Positions 24,086 through 33,040 of a DNA stretch of 42,022 nt are shown piece after piece. The DNA comes from SABY01 sp964523795 (lineage in GTDB: Bacteria; Bacteroidota; Bacteroidia; Bacteroidales; 4484-276). The translations under genes were made by a program, and so were the position numbers. The stretch spans positions 1 through 42,022 of the forward strand of contig CAZGAO010000047.1 of assembly GCA_964523795.1 (NCBI GenBank), in the 5' to 3' direction. How positions within the stretch are numbered: the first letter of the stretch is position 1; each line of letters starts with the position of its first letter. The notes below the pieces were generated by a model. The model ran no database searches. It was not told the origin of the DNA and worked only from the letters and a program-made list of their open reading frames with translations.

Positions 24086-24140
24086 TAAAAAAAGCCATAA
24101 TTCATCCCGGAGACTTTCCGGTTTGAATTATGGCTTTGTT
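24086..24140. terminator. Bidirectional terminator between lnt and pnp
   Basis: AAAGCCATAATTCA (24091-24104) pairs with TGAATTATGGCTTT (24124-24137) around an inner CCGGA/TTCCGG stem. It has an A-run on the left and a T-rich run on the right, so it can serve both converging genes. Confidence 0.85.
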
Positions 24141-24195
24141 ATTTTATAAATCTGAACTATCCTAAAAGTCGGACATGGTTCAGAGCTAAGCTATC

Positions 24196-26529
24196 TTAGT
24201 CGCGGTCGCGGTCAGGACGGCGATTGGGGTTGTGTCCACCTCTGCCATCACGACTATCTCTGCCATCACGGCTATCACGATTATCGCGGCCACCATCGCG
24301 GCGTTGATTGCGCTTATCGTATCCGCCACGGTCGCCACCACGATCACCGCCGCGATCACGATCACCACGGTCGTTGCGGCGTGGAGGACGGCTTTCTTCG
24401 TAGCCTTCGGGCTTGGGAAGCAAGGCACGACGCGAAAGTTTCATCTTACCGGTTTTCTTATCTACCTCCAAAAGTTTTACTTCTACTTCTTCACCCGACT
24501 TGATCACATCTTCCACATCTGTGGTGTTCTTCCATTCGAGTTCCGAGATGTGAAGCAGTCCCTCTTTGCCGGGCATAATCTCGATAAAGGCACCAAAGGC
24601 AGTAATGCTCTTCACCTTGCCGTTGTAAACGGTACCTTCTTCAGGAATGGCGATAATCCCACGGATTTTTTCCTTGGCAGCTTCAATCGAGGTTTTGTTT
24701 ACAGCTACGATATCAATGATACCTTCCTCGCCTACTTCTTCGATAACGATAACAGTATCGGTAGTGGCCTGCAAGTCCTGGATGATTTTTCCGCCAGGGC
24801 CAATAATGGCTCCGATAAATTCTTTGGGTACACGCATTTGCTCGATGCGGGGTACGTGTTCTTTATAGTCGCTGCGCGGCTCGGTAATGGTTTCTTCCAT
24901 TTTGTCGAGGATGTGCAAACGGCCATTTTTGGCTTGTTCGAGAGCCTCTTTCAAAATTTCGTGTGAGAGACCGTCCACCTTGATATCCATTTGACAGGCA
25001 GTAATGCCATCGCGGGTACCGGTAACTTTAAAGTCCATGTCGCCGAGGTGGTCTTCATCGCCCAGGATGTCGGAAAGAATGGCGTAGTTGCTGCCATCTT
25101 TCTCGGTAATCAAACCCATGGCAATACCTGAGACGGGTTTTTTAATTTTCACACCGGCATCCATCAAAGCGAGGGTACCACCACAAACAGAGGCCATCGA
25201 AGATGAACCGTTGGATTCGAGGATGTCAGAAACGATACGCACGGTGTAGGGATTGATTTCGCGGGTAGGCATCACATACTTCAAAGCACGCATTGCCAGG
25301 TTTCCGTGTCCTATTTCGCGACGACTGGTGCCACGGTTGGGGCGGGCTTCGCCAGTTGAAAAAGGAGGAAAGTTATAATGCAGGATAAAATTGTTTTTGC
25401 CTTCGTAAATGGCACCATCGATTACCTGTTCGTTGAGTTTTGTTCCCAGGGTAACGGAAACCAGCGATTGGGTTTCGCCACGGGTAAAAACGGCTGAGCC
25501 GTGTGCAGCGGGCAGATAATTGATTTCGGACCATATCGGGCGAATCTCGTCCAGGGCACGCTTGTCGATACGTTTGCGTTCGGCGAGTACAAAATTACGC
25601 ACGGCTTCTTTTTCGATGTCGTGGAAATATTTTTTTACCAATCCGGTTTTCTCTGCAACTTCTTCCTCGGGAAGGCTGTCGATAAAGGTTTGCTTAATAT
25701 CTGCAAATAGGTCATTGCGTTCGTGTTTTGCTGTCCCCTGTTTTGCAATGGCATAAATCTTATCGTAAACCGCAGCGTGCAGTTTTTGCTTTAACTCCGC
25801 ATCGTTGGTTTCGTGATTGTATTCTCTTTTTACCAGTGCCTTTTCAACCTTGGCGGCGAGGCGTTTTTGCATTTGGCATTGCTGGGCAATCACATCGTGG
25901 GCATGTTTGAGTGCTTCGAGCAGGTCGGCTTCGCCGACTTCTTTCATCTCGCCTTCCACCATCATAATATTTTCTTCGGTGGCGGCAACCATGATATCTA
26001 TATCGCCTTTTTCGAGGAGATCGATGTCAGGATTAACAACATATTCGCCCTCAATGCGGGCTACTCTAACTTCGGAGATTGGACCATTGAATGGAATATC
26101 CGAAACGGCAATTGCTGCTGATGCTGCCAGGGCTGCCAGGGCATCGGGTGCAGTATTTTTATCGCCCGAAAACAGGGTTATTTGCACCTGAGTATCGGCA
26201 TGATAATCATCGGGGAACAAAGGACGCAAAGCCCGGTCAACAAGACGGGCGATGAGAATTTCGTATTCGGAGGGACGCGCTTCGCGTTTGAAAAAACCGC
26301 CCGGGAATCGCCCGGTAGAGGCATATTTTTCCTGATATTCGACCGTGAGCGGAAGAAAATCAACATCTTCGCGGGCATCCTTGTTGGAAACCACGGTGGC
26401 CAGCAACATGGTGTTGCCTTGCTTTACTACTACGGCACCATCAGCTTGACGTGCCAGTTTGCCTGTTTCAATGGTAATCTCTTTACCATCAGGCATTACA
26501 AATTTTTCACTTACTACGTTAAGATTCAT
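24196..26529 (-). CDS. pnp: Polyribonucleotide nucleotidyltransferase with Arg/Gly/Asp-rich tail
   Basis: A 777-residue phosphorolytic 3'-5' exoribonuclease. It has two RNase PH domains (about 10-140 and 310-550, the second with GTSRREIGHGNLAMRAL and SNGSSSMASVCGGTLALMDAGV), an alpha-helical linker, a KH domain (VPKEFIGAIIGPGGKIIQDLQ, about 560-615) and an S1 domain (GTVYNGKVKSITAFGAFIEIMPGKEGLLHISEL, about 625-690). The last 65 residues (from about 712) are a disordered run of Arg, Gly and Asp (RGGDRGGDRGG, DSRDGRDSRDGRGG) not found in E. coli PNPase; it may add RNA binding or self-association. It lies after rpsO, the classic rpsO-pnp order, separated by an intrinsic terminator, so read-through or a private promoter must drive it. 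Confidence 0.97.
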   Translation of the reverse strand: MNLNVVSEKFVMPDGKEITIETGKLARQADGAVVVKQGNTMLLATVVSNKDAREDVDFLPLTVEYQEKYASTGRFPGGFFKREARPSEYEILIARLVDRALRPLFPDDYHADTQVQITLFSGDKNTAPDALAALAASAAIAVSDIPFNGPISEVRVARIEGEYVVNPDIDLLEKGDIDIMVAATEENIMMVEGEMKEVGEADLLEALKHAHDVIAQQCQMQKRLAAKVEKALVKREYNHETNDAELKQKLHAAVYDKIYAIAKQGTAKHERNDLFADIKQTFIDSLPEEEVAEKTGLVKKYFHDIEKEAVRNFVLAERKRIDKRALDEIRPIWSEINYLPAAHGSAVFTRGETQSLVSVTLGTKLNEQVIDGAIYEGKNNFILHYNFPPFSTGEARPNRGTSRREIGHGNLAMRALKYVMPTREINPYTVRIVSDILESNGSSSMASVCGGTLALMDAGVKIKKPVSGIAMGLITEKDGSNYAILSDILGDEDHLGDMDFKVTGTRDGITACQMDIKVDGLSHEILKEALEQAKNGRLHILDKMEETITEPRSDYKEHVPRIEQMRVPKEFIGAIIGPGGKIIQDLQATTDTVIVIEEVGEEGIIDIVAVNKTSIEAAKEKIRGIIAIPEEGTVYNGKVKSITAFGAFIEIMPGKEGLLHISELEWKNTTDVEDVIKSGEEVEVKLLEVDKKTGKMKLSRRALLPKPEGYEESRPPRRNDRGDRDRGGDRGGDRGGYDKRNQRRDGGRDNRDSRDGRDSRDGRGGHNPNRRPDRDRD

Positions 26530-26598
26530 CTTTAACTTCTTTCTAATTTTCTACTTTTTCTACTATTTCTACTAAATCTTCTTATCTAAGGTAAATAC

Positions 26599-26629
26599 AA
26601 AAAAAGGCAATTCACTAAAAATTGCCTTT
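26599..26629 (-). terminator. Terminator/attenuator between rpsO and pnp
   Basis: On the minus strand AAAGGCAATT and AATTGCCTTT pair around a short loop, followed by a T-run. It sits 36 bp after the rpsO stop and 70 bp before pnp, so it should uncouple the two genes. Confidence 0.85.
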
Positions 26630-26664
26630 CAATCAAATAATCTTCAAAATTATTTGCAATTACC

Positions 26665-26934
26665 TTATTTTCTTAAGCCCAGTTCTTTAATTATGGCTCT
26701 GTATCTTTCAATATCTTTGTCAACCAAATAATCGAGCAATTTCCTGCGTTTGCCAACCAAAAGCACAAGCGAACGCTGGGTAAAAAAGTCTTTCTTATTG
26801 GATTTCAGATGACCTGTAAGATGCTTGATGCGATGGGTAAACAATGCAATCTGCCCTTCAGGTGAACCGGTATCTTTCTCATTTTTACCGTGTTTCTTAA
26901 AAAACTCACTCTTAATTTCTGATGTTAAATACAT
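26665..26934 (-). CDS. rpsO: 30S ribosomal protein S15
   Basis: An 89-residue primary 16S rRNA-binding protein of the small-subunit platform. The S15 signature is complete: DTGSPEGQIALFTHRIKHLTGHLKSNKKDFFTQRSLVLLVGKRRKLLDYL. Length is exactly typical. It has its own promoter (TATCTTTG) and precedes pnp. Confidence 0.98.
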   Translation of the reverse strand: MYLTSEIKSEFFKKHGKNEKDTGSPEGQIALFTHRIKHLTGHLKSNKKDFFTQRSLVLLVGKRRKLLDYLVDKDIERYRAIIKELGLRK

Positions 26935-26974
26935 GCTTTAGCGTTATTTTTATTTACTTCCTTAAAATGGTGCG

Positions 26975-26982
26975 CAAAGATA
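26975..26982 (-). promoter_or_regulatory. Promoter -7 box for rpsO
   Basis: TATCTTTG on the minus strand matches TAnnTTTG exactly, about 40 bp upstream of the ATG at 26934. Confidence 0.6.
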
Positions 26983-27030
26983 TACCTATTTTTATTTCTG
27001 ACAAAATAATTTTTAGAACAATAATTTATA

Positions 27031-29037
27031 CTACCGTTTTTCTTTTACCAATCCCTTGCGGTAGGCCGAAAGTAGCATTTCCAAATCGTCGATTTGCTGA
27101 CGCACTTGCTTGCCCCCATCGGTGTCCTCCACGGTTTTGCGGCGGGGATTTTGGGCCAGATAAGTGATGTTGGACAAGATATCGCTCTCATTTTCGATGG
27201 CTGAGCGTGTGGAGCCAAAGGCCTCGTGAGCCACCAATACCAAACCGTAAGAATTGTAAATTAAGGTGTAGCCTGCAATTCCGGTAACACTTTGATAAGC
27301 CTTGGACATACCCCCATCGATAACCAGCAGCTTACCATTGGCCTTGATTGGGCTTTCGCCTTTTTTCACTTTCACCGGCACGTGGCCATTGATAAGGTGC
27401 GCTACTTCCGGGTCTAAGCCAAATTCCTGAAGAATGACTTTGAGGACAGTTTCATCGTTGTTGAGACTGAAATAGGCATTTTTTTCTTCCTTGTGGCATT
27501 GTTTGTCTTCGATAAAATAACGTTCGAAGGTAGCCATTTTGCTTTTGCCAAAAAGCGGCGATTTAGGCCCGCACCACAGATACCACATCAAGTCCATGGC
27601 TTCGGCTTCGGGGTCTTTGGCATTGCGGGTGAAGTAGGCCTTACGGGCAGCAATGTCGAATTGATTCACCAAATCTTTGCCGTCGGCTTGCTTACCGTTG
27701 ATCTTCATTTTCATAAAACTCCCGTCATCGTTTAGCGGAACGCAGCCATGCAGCAGTAGGTTTTCGTTGTATTTTAAATACATACTTCCTTTAGCGTACA
27801 AAAACTTGACGTGTTTTTTAAGCCGTTCGCTGTGCATAAACGAAACCCGCAACTTGTCGATCACTTCCAATTCTTCGGGGCTAAGCCGGTAAGGGGCTTT
27901 GGGGTCGATGGTGGGGAAGTGCGAATCTTTGAGTTTAAATTTATCACCATTGATGGTAATTGTATTGTCATCAAAATTTATCTCATGCAAAAGATTACGA
28001 TCCTGCATTTCGAACTGCGGATTGCGCTTAATAATCTCAGCCTCCAGTTTAAATTGTATTATCGAAATGGCCTTTTGCATCCTGCTAACCATGAGCACCT
28101 GGCGGTTGTTGATTACCGATCCGGCTTTTAATTTGGGTTTGAATAATTCGGCCGGGTCGTCTTTGTAAACCTCCATGGCAAAGGTGGCCAGAGGCATCAG
28201 GCTTATGCCGTAGCCATCCTCGATGGTGTCCAGATTCATGTATCGTGCTGATATTCGTATCAGGTTGGCGATGAGAGCCCTGTTGCCGGCGGCACTTCCC
28301 ATCCAAATAATGTCGTGATTGCCCCATTGCACATCCACGGCATGATATTCCACCAGTTTATCCATCACCTTTTCGGGATTGGGACCCCGGTCGAAAATAT
28401 CGCCTACTACATGCAGGCGGTCGATGGACAGGCGTTGGATGAGTTTGCAAATAGCGATGATAAATTCGCGTGCCCGCTCGATGCGGATGATGGTGTGGAT
28501 GATGCCATCGAAGTAGCGGCCTTTGTTTTGCGAGGTGGGGCTTTCGTGCAGCATCTCTTCGATGATGTACGAAAAATCGGGCGGCAATGCCTTGCGCACC
28601 TTCGAGCGGGTGTATTTGCTTGCCGTAATGCGCGTAACGGCGATAAGCCGCTGAAGGGTAACTGCATACCACTCTTCGATATTGGTTTCGCGCTTTTCGA
28701 TAAGGGCGAGTTTTTCCTCGGGATAATAAATCAGGGTAGCCAGCTCGTCTTTAATAAATTTGCGTAGGGTATTGTGAAATACATCTTCGATTTTGGAACG
28801 GATTACGCCGGAACCATTGCGCAGGACATGGCTGAATATTTCGTACTCGCCGTGGATGTCCGACAAAAAGTGCTCGGTTCCCTTGGGTAGTTTCAGAATG
28901 GCTTCGAGATTGATGATTTCGGTGCTGGCCGATTGAACTGTAGGGAATTGCTTAGCCAGCAGGTTGAGATATTTCAACTGAGCAATAATTTCTTCGTTTT
29001 TAAACTTCTGAAAAACAGGAAAGGGGGTTGATATCAT
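27031..29037 (-). CDS. fbp: Class III fructose-1,6-bisphosphatase
   Basis: A 668-residue gluconeogenic phosphatase of the class III (Firmicutes/Bacteroidota) type, related to calcineurin-like metallophosphatases and not to class I FBPase. The metal-site motifs are visible: FLSDIHGEYEIFSHVL (about 57-72), LHVVGDIFDRGPNP, VQWGNHDIIWMGSAAGN, and later LINGHVPVKVKKGESPI with IDGGMS. Length fits the family (about 640-670). It reverses the phosphofructokinase step, using the product of the aldolase encoded at 14155-15234. The small membrane-protein gene 30 bp upstream on the same strand may share its transcript. Confidence 0.95.
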   Translation of the reverse strand: MISTPFPVFQKFKNEEIIAQLKYLNLLAKQFPTVQSASTEIINLEAILKLPKGTEHFLSDIHGEYEIFSHVLRNGSGVIRSKIEDVFHNTLRKFIKDELATLIYYPEEKLALIEKRETNIEEWYAVTLQRLIAVTRITASKYTRSKVRKALPPDFSYIIEEMLHESPTSQNKGRYFDGIIHTIIRIERAREFIIAICKLIQRLSIDRLHVVGDIFDRGPNPEKVMDKLVEYHAVDVQWGNHDIIWMGSAAGNRALIANLIRISARYMNLDTIEDGYGISLMPLATFAMEVYKDDPAELFKPKLKAGSVINNRQVLMVSRMQKAISIIQFKLEAEIIKRNPQFEMQDRNLLHEINFDDNTITINGDKFKLKDSHFPTIDPKAPYRLSPEELEVIDKLRVSFMHSERLKKHVKFLYAKGSMYLKYNENLLLHGCVPLNDDGSFMKMKINGKQADGKDLVNQFDIAARKAYFTRNAKDPEAEAMDLMWYLWCGPKSPLFGKSKMATFERYFIEDKQCHKEEKNAYFSLNNDETVLKVILQEFGLDPEVAHLINGHVPVKVKKGESPIKANGKLLVIDGGMSKAYQSVTGIAGYTLIYNSYGLVLVAHEAFGSTRSAIENESDILSNITYLAQNPRRKTVEDTDGGKQVRQQIDDLEMLLSAYRKGLVKEKR

Positions 29038-29067
29038 ATCTTTTAAATTATTACAGTAATTTTTGTT

Positions 29068-29328
29068 TTAATATTCCTTAATAATATTTTTTATTTCGTT
29101 CATCAGGTCGCTCATCCAGGTTCCGAAATCGCTCATCCATTCAAATATCCTCCACCAGTCCTTTACGGTAAAAATAAAAAATATCGTGGCGGCGATGACC
29201 AGCGCAAACCACAACGAAACCCGGAGGATAGAAAAAATCGCTGTTTTCGATCGATCATTCTGTTGTCTTAATGGCGCAGGAGGTCTTCCCGGCAAAAAGA
29301 ACTTTTTAAGCCTTACTCTAATTCCCAT
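29068..29328 (-). CDS. Small single-pass membrane protein
   Basis: I do not recognise a family. The 86 residues comprise a basic N-terminus (RVRLKKFF, PLRQQNDRSK), one transmembrane helix (about 30-53, AIFSILRVSLWFALVIAATIFFIFTV), and a Trp-rich amphipathic C-terminus (WWRIFEWMSDFGTWMSDLMNEI). It sits 30 bp upstream of the FBPase gene on the same strand, so cotranscription is likely, and is divergent from the prohibitin gene. The charge pattern predicts an N-in, C-out topology. Confidence 0.6.
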   Translation of the reverse strand: MGIRVRLKKFFLPGRPPAPLRQQNDRSKTAIFSILRVSLWFALVIAATIFFIFTVKDWWRIFEWMSDFGTWMSDLMNEIKNIIKEY

Positions 29329-29449
29329 TTCACTTTACTTTCTTCGTGTCCTTTTATGAACAATATTTTCATTTTTTTAGGATGATTGGCTGGTATCTGA
29401 AAAAATTATGAGTACTTTGCAACAGCGAAATACTTATTTTGTTTTTCAA

Positions 29450-29457
29450 TACTTTGC
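29450..29457 (+). promoter_or_regulatory. Possible promoter box for the prohibitin-like gene
   Basis: TACTTTGC occurs at 29413-29420 and again at 29450-29457; both are one base short of the TAnnTTTG spacing. They are the only promoter-like sites in the 183-bp divergent gap. Confidence 0.3.
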
Positions 29458-29511
29458 AAAATTAAATTAAAAACATCAGTTTATTCAAGAACTTACTAAT
29501 ACTTAATCAAC

Positions 29512-30342
29512 ATGGCACAAGAAGAATTAAATTTTAAGAAGATCATCCCTATTGCAATCATAGCGGTTGCTATTATTGTACTGATTGCATTCTGGAGCAG
29601 AATGACCATAACCGTTGATGCCGGAAACGGTGGCGTGCTCTTCAAAACATTTAGCGGCGGTTTGGATACCGAGAATACCTACGGCGAAGGTTTTCACTTT
29701 ATTGCCCCCTGGAACAAGATGTACATTTACGAAGTACGCCAGCAGGAGGTAAACGAAGATATGAACGTACTCTCGTCGAACGGGCTTGAGATAAAGGTAG
29801 ATGTTTCCATCTGGTATCAGCCCAGTTATGCCGAGTTGGGCTTGCTGCACAGTAAAATTGGCCAGAGTTATCTGCAACGCATTGTATTGCCGAGTTTGCG
29901 CTCCTCAACCCGGAGTGTGATTGGCAGATACACTCCCGAGGACATTTATTCGACCAAACGCGATCTGATCCAGGACGAGATATTTGACGAGACTTCCGAA
30001 ATTCTCAAAGACAAATACGTGCAGGTAAACCGAATCCTGATTCGCTCTATCGTGTTGCCACCTACCATCAAGCAAGCCATCGAGGGCAAACTAAAGCAGG
30101 AGCAGGAATCGCTGGAATACGAATTTAAATTAGAGAAAGCCCAAAAAGAAGCCGAACGCCAGCGTATCGATGCCGAGGGTAAGGCTGCGGCAAACCTCAT
30201 CCTTAGTGCCAGTCTTACCGATAAAATCCTGAAAGAAAAAGGCATAGAGGCTACCCTCAATCTGGCCAACTCGCCCAACTCCAAAGTTATCGTCATTGGC
30301 AATTCTGACGGTCTGCCCATAATATTAGGCGATTCTAAATAA
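29512..30342 (+). CDS. Prohibitin/SPFH-domain membrane protein
   Basis: A 276-residue protein of the prohibitin (band 7/SPFH) family, which assemble ring or cage scaffolds on the inner membrane and often modulate FtsH-like proteases. One transmembrane helix is at about 11-28 (IIPIAIIAVAIIVLIAFW). The SPFH domain follows (VDAGNGGVLFKTFSGG, YGEGFHFIAPWNKMYIYEVRQQE, VLPSLRSSTRSVIGRYTPEDIYSTKRD), then a Lys/Glu/Ala-rich coiled coil (about 190-230, KLKQEQESLEYEFKLEKAQKEAERQRIDAEGKA). No ftsH or NfeD gene is next to it. The sugar-transferase cluster starts 35 bp downstream on the same strand, so a joint transcript is possible. Confidence 0.92.
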   Translation: MAQEELNFKKIIPIAIIAVAIIVLIAFWSRMTITVDAGNGGVLFKTFSGGLDTENTYGEGFHFIAPWNKMYIYEVRQQEVNEDMNVLSSNGLEIKVDVSIWYQPSYAELGLLHSKIGQSYLQRIVLPSLRSSTRSVIGRYTPEDIYSTKRDLIQDEIFDETSEILKDKYVQVNRILIRSIVLPPTIKQAIEGKLKQEQESLEYEFKLEKAQKEAERQRIDAEGKAAANLILSASLTDKILKEKGIEATLNLANSPNSKVIVIGNSDGLPIILGDSK

Positions 30343-30377
30343 AACGGTAAGATCTGCATTAAACTTTTGGGTGACCA

Positions 30378-31097
30378 ATGAAACGATTATCCGTTATTAT
30401 TCCGGTATGCAACGAAGCAGCGACCATCAGCATTTTGCTGGATCGTTTGATCGAGGTCAGCCTCATCAGCGCGGTGGAAAAGGAAATTATCCTTGTGGAT
30501 GATTTCTCCACCGATAGCTCGGTTCAGATAATCCGCAACTATATCGAAAAGCATCCCAACACCCTCATCCGGATATTTGAACAGCCGGTAAATATGGGCA
30601 AGGGGGCAGCGCTGCATCGCGGTATTGCCGAAGCAAGCGGCGAATATCTTATTATTCAGGATGCTGACCTGGAGTACGACCCCCGCGAGTACAATCTCAT
30701 GCTAAAGCCAATAGTCGAAGATAATGCCGATGTGGTTTACGGCTCCAGGTTTAGGGGAGGTAACCCACACCGGATCTTGTTTTTTTGGCACAGCATCGGC
30801 AACAAGCTGCTTACTACCACCTCTAATATGTTTACTAATCTGAATTTGACAGATATGGAAACCTGCTACAAGTTGTTCAGAACGGAGGTGATAAAAAACA
30901 TCAAACTCAGCGAAAAACGCTTTGGTTTTGAGCCGGAGGTAACTGCCAAAATTTCGCGTATTCCCAATCTTCGTATCTACGAAATTGGTATTTCATACTA
31001 TGGCCGCACTTACCGCGAGGGTAAGAAAATAAACTGGAAGGATGGTTTTAGGGCATTTTATTGCATTTTTAAATACAACGTTCTTCATCGAAAATAA
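30378..31097 (+). CDS. Family 2 glycosyltransferase (polyprenyl-phosphate type)
   Basis: A 239-residue GT-A glycosyltransferase resembling dolichol-phosphate mannose synthase-type enzymes. Motifs: VIIPVCNEAATI (nucleotide-binding start), ILVDDFSTD, the NMGKGAALHRGIAEASGEYLIIQDADLEYDP block holding the DxD-type metal site, YGSRF, and TDMETCYKLFRTEV typical of this branch. It has no transmembrane helix, so it is the soluble catalytic form. Donor and acceptor are unknown. It opens a run of four closely spaced genes for sugar handling. Confidence 0.9.
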   Translation: MKRLSVIIPVCNEAATISILLDRLIEVSLISAVEKEIILVDDFSTDSSVQIIRNYIEKHPNTLIRIFEQPVNMGKGAALHRGIAEASGEYLIIQDADLEYDPREYNLMLKPIVEDNADVVYGSRFRGGNPHRILFFWHSIGNKLLTTTSNMFTNLNLTDMETCYKLFRTEVIKNIKLSEKRFGFEPEVTAKISRIPNLRIYEIGISYYGRTYREGKKINWKDGFRAFYCIFKYNVLHRK

Positions 31098-31110
31098 AAC
31101 CGACAGAATC

Positions 31111-32076
31111 ATGCAAAATTTAAATATTGGCGTGATGGGTTGCGCTGCCATTGCACAACGCTCGATGATTCCTGCCATCATTCAAACCGAAGGTTGGAAA
31201 TTGACAGCCGTGGCCAGCCGTATCATGGAGAAGGCACGACAGTTTGCCGACCAGTTTGGCTGCCAGGCCGTAGAAGGCTACCAGGCCATGCTCGACCGCA
31301 CGGACATCGATGCTATTTACATGCCTCTGCCCACCGGCCTGCATCACGAGTGGATCATCAAAAGCCTAAAAGCCGGCAAACATGTCCTGGCCGAAAAATC
31401 TATTGCAGCTAGCTACGAATCTGCTTGCGCAATGATCGACCTTGCGCGGCAGAATAAGCTGGTGGTGATGGAAGATTTTATGTTTCAATATCACAGCCAG
31501 CACCAGTTTGTTTTCGACCTGCTTAAAAAAGGGGAGATTGGCGAGGTAAGGGTTTTTCGTGCCGACTTTGGTTTTCCGCCGCTGCCCGATGGTAATTTTA
31601 GGTACGATGAAGAAGTGGGCGGCGGTGCCTTGCTCGATGCGGCTGGCTATGCCGTGCGTGCCGTGCAATTTGTGATGGGCGATGATTTTGAGGTGAAGGC
31701 TGCCAATTTAAAAATGGATCCAAAAAGTGGAACCAATATTTATGGCGGTGCCTTTATGGATAATGGTGAAGGCATCAGCGCACAGATCGCTTTTGGCTTC
31801 GATAATTTTTACCAGGCCGGTTATCAGATTTGGGGCAGCAAAGGAAAAATCACGGTCGATCGCGCTTTTACACCCAAAGCCGATTTCAGCCCAACGATTA
31901 TTGTAGAAAAACAAGGTGAACGACATGAATATCATAAGCGGCCGGATAATCACTTTTTAGGCTCCATTGCCGAATTTCACCGAGCCATTAGCCACGGCAA
32001 CCACGAAAAACACTACCGCCAGGTACTCGCACAAAGCAAGGCTCTGGACGACATCCGCAAACTATCGATGTGTTAA
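31111..32076 (+). CDS. Gfo/Idh/MocA-family sugar oxidoreductase
   Basis: A 321-residue NAD(P)-dependent oxidoreductase. The Rossmann start is GVMGCAAIAQRSMIPAI, the family motif normally EKP reads AEKSIA, and the active-site segment is GGGALLDAAGYAVRAVQFVMG. The reading frame extends back to 31042 inside the preceding gene, but the ATG at 31111 gives the normal N-terminus (MQNLNIGVMG) and only a 13-bp gap. Related enzymes reduce keto-sugars or oxidise sugar 3-hydroxyls. Its place between two glycosyltransferases suggests it makes a modified nucleotide sugar; that is inference. Confidence 0.88.
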   Translation: MQNLNIGVMGCAAIAQRSMIPAIIQTEGWKLTAVASRIMEKARQFADQFGCQAVEGYQAMLDRTDIDAIYMPLPTGLHHEWIIKSLKAGKHVLAEKSIAASYESACAMIDLARQNKLVVMEDFMFQYHSQHQFVFDLLKKGEIGEVRVFRADFGFPPLPDGNFRYDEEVGGGALLDAAGYAVRAVQFVMGDDFEVKAANLKMDPKSGTNIYGGAFMDNGEGISAQIAFGFDNFYQAGYQIWGSKGKITVDRAFTPKADFSPTIIVEKQGERHEYHKRPDNHFLGSIAEFHRAISHGNHEKHYRQVLAQSKALDDIRKLSMC

Positions 32077-32093
32077 ATCAAATTTTGCAAGCC

Positions 32094-33038
32094 ATGCCAA
32101 CACAAGCACATATTTCTGTTATCAGCCCGGTGTATGGTGCAGCAGCCCTGCTCGAGGAGTTGGTGAACCGAATTGAAAAAGCAGTAAGGCAGATCACCGA
32201 CAATTACGAGATCATCCTTGTTGAAGATTTCGGCCCCGACCAGTCGTGGGAAAAAATAGAAGCCATCTGTGCCCGCAACCCCAAAGTGGTCGGTCTGCAA
32301 CATTCGCGAAACTTTGGCCAGCAATATGCCATCAACTGCGGTCTTGATTATGCCCGGGGTGAATGGGTTATTACGCTCGACTGTGATTTGCAGGATCGCC
32401 CCGAGGCCATTGTAGATGTTTACAACAAGGCACAGCAAGGCTACGACATTGTGCTGGCCAGCCGCCAAAACCGCCAGGATGACTTCCTGAAAAAAATGTA
32501 TTCCAGGATATTTTACAGTGCCCTGAGCTATCTTACCGATACGCACCAGGATGCCTCCATCGCCAATTTCGCCCTCTATCACCGCAAGGTGGTGGATGCC
32601 CTGGCCAGCATGAACGATTATAAACGCTATTATCCTACCATGATACATTGGGTGGGCTACCGCCTGACCAAGCTCGAAATTGAACATGCTGAACGCAGCG
32701 ATGGCAAAAAATCATCGTACAACTTCAGCAAGCGGCTAAGCCTGGCCTTCGACACCATTGTTTCGTTTTCGGACAAACCTTTGCGCCTTACTGTAAAACT
32801 GGGTTTGCTCATCTCGGTTATTACAGCATTGTTGGCCATAGTTCTGGTGGTGCGTTACTTTTTTGGCGATATCGAAGTTTCGGGGTGGATAAGCACCTTC
32901 TTATCCTTTTGGTTTTTGTCGGGGCTTATCATCACCATCCTCGGTATGGTAGGTATTTATGTGGGTAAGATATTCGAGACCGTCAAAAATCGGCCTACCT
33001 ACATTGTTGGTAAAAAACTCAATTATCCTGAAGATTAA
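32094..33038 (+). CDS. Membrane glycosyltransferase, GtrB/ArnC type
   Basis: About 314 residues. The family 2 catalytic domain (ISVISPVYGAAALLEELV, IILVEDFGPDQSWE, HSRNFGQQYAINCGLDYARGEWVITLDCDLQDRPE) is followed by two C-terminal transmembrane helices (about 240-262 and 275-297), the hallmark of GtrB/ArnC/YfdH enzymes that load a sugar onto undecaprenyl phosphate at the cytoplasmic face. A GTG at 32070 would overlap the previous gene; ATG 32094 gives the usual N-terminus directly before the first strand and is preferred, though neither has a strong Shine-Dalgarno. The lipid-linked sugar could feed surface glycan decoration. Confidence 0.9.
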   Translation: MPTQAHISVISPVYGAAALLEELVNRIEKAVRQITDNYEIILVEDFGPDQSWEKIEAICARNPKVVGLQHSRNFGQQYAINCGLDYARGEWVITLDCDLQDRPEAIVDVYNKAQQGYDIVLASRQNRQDDFLKKMYSRIFYSALSYLTDTHQDASIANFALYHRKVVDALASMNDYKRYYPTMIHWVGYRLTKLEIEHAERSDGKKSSYNFSKRLSLAFDTIVSFSDKPLRLTVKLGLLISVITALLAIVLVVRYFFGDIEVSGWISTFLSFWFLSGLIITILGMVGIYVGKIFETVKNRPTYIVGKKLNYPED

Positions 33039-33040
33039 AT

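Noticed and set aside
24232..24966. 244-codon antisense ORF in pnp
   Set aside because: Its Ala/Thr/Ile low-complexity start is the complement of the Arg/Gly/Asp tail of PNPase; no promoter or homology.
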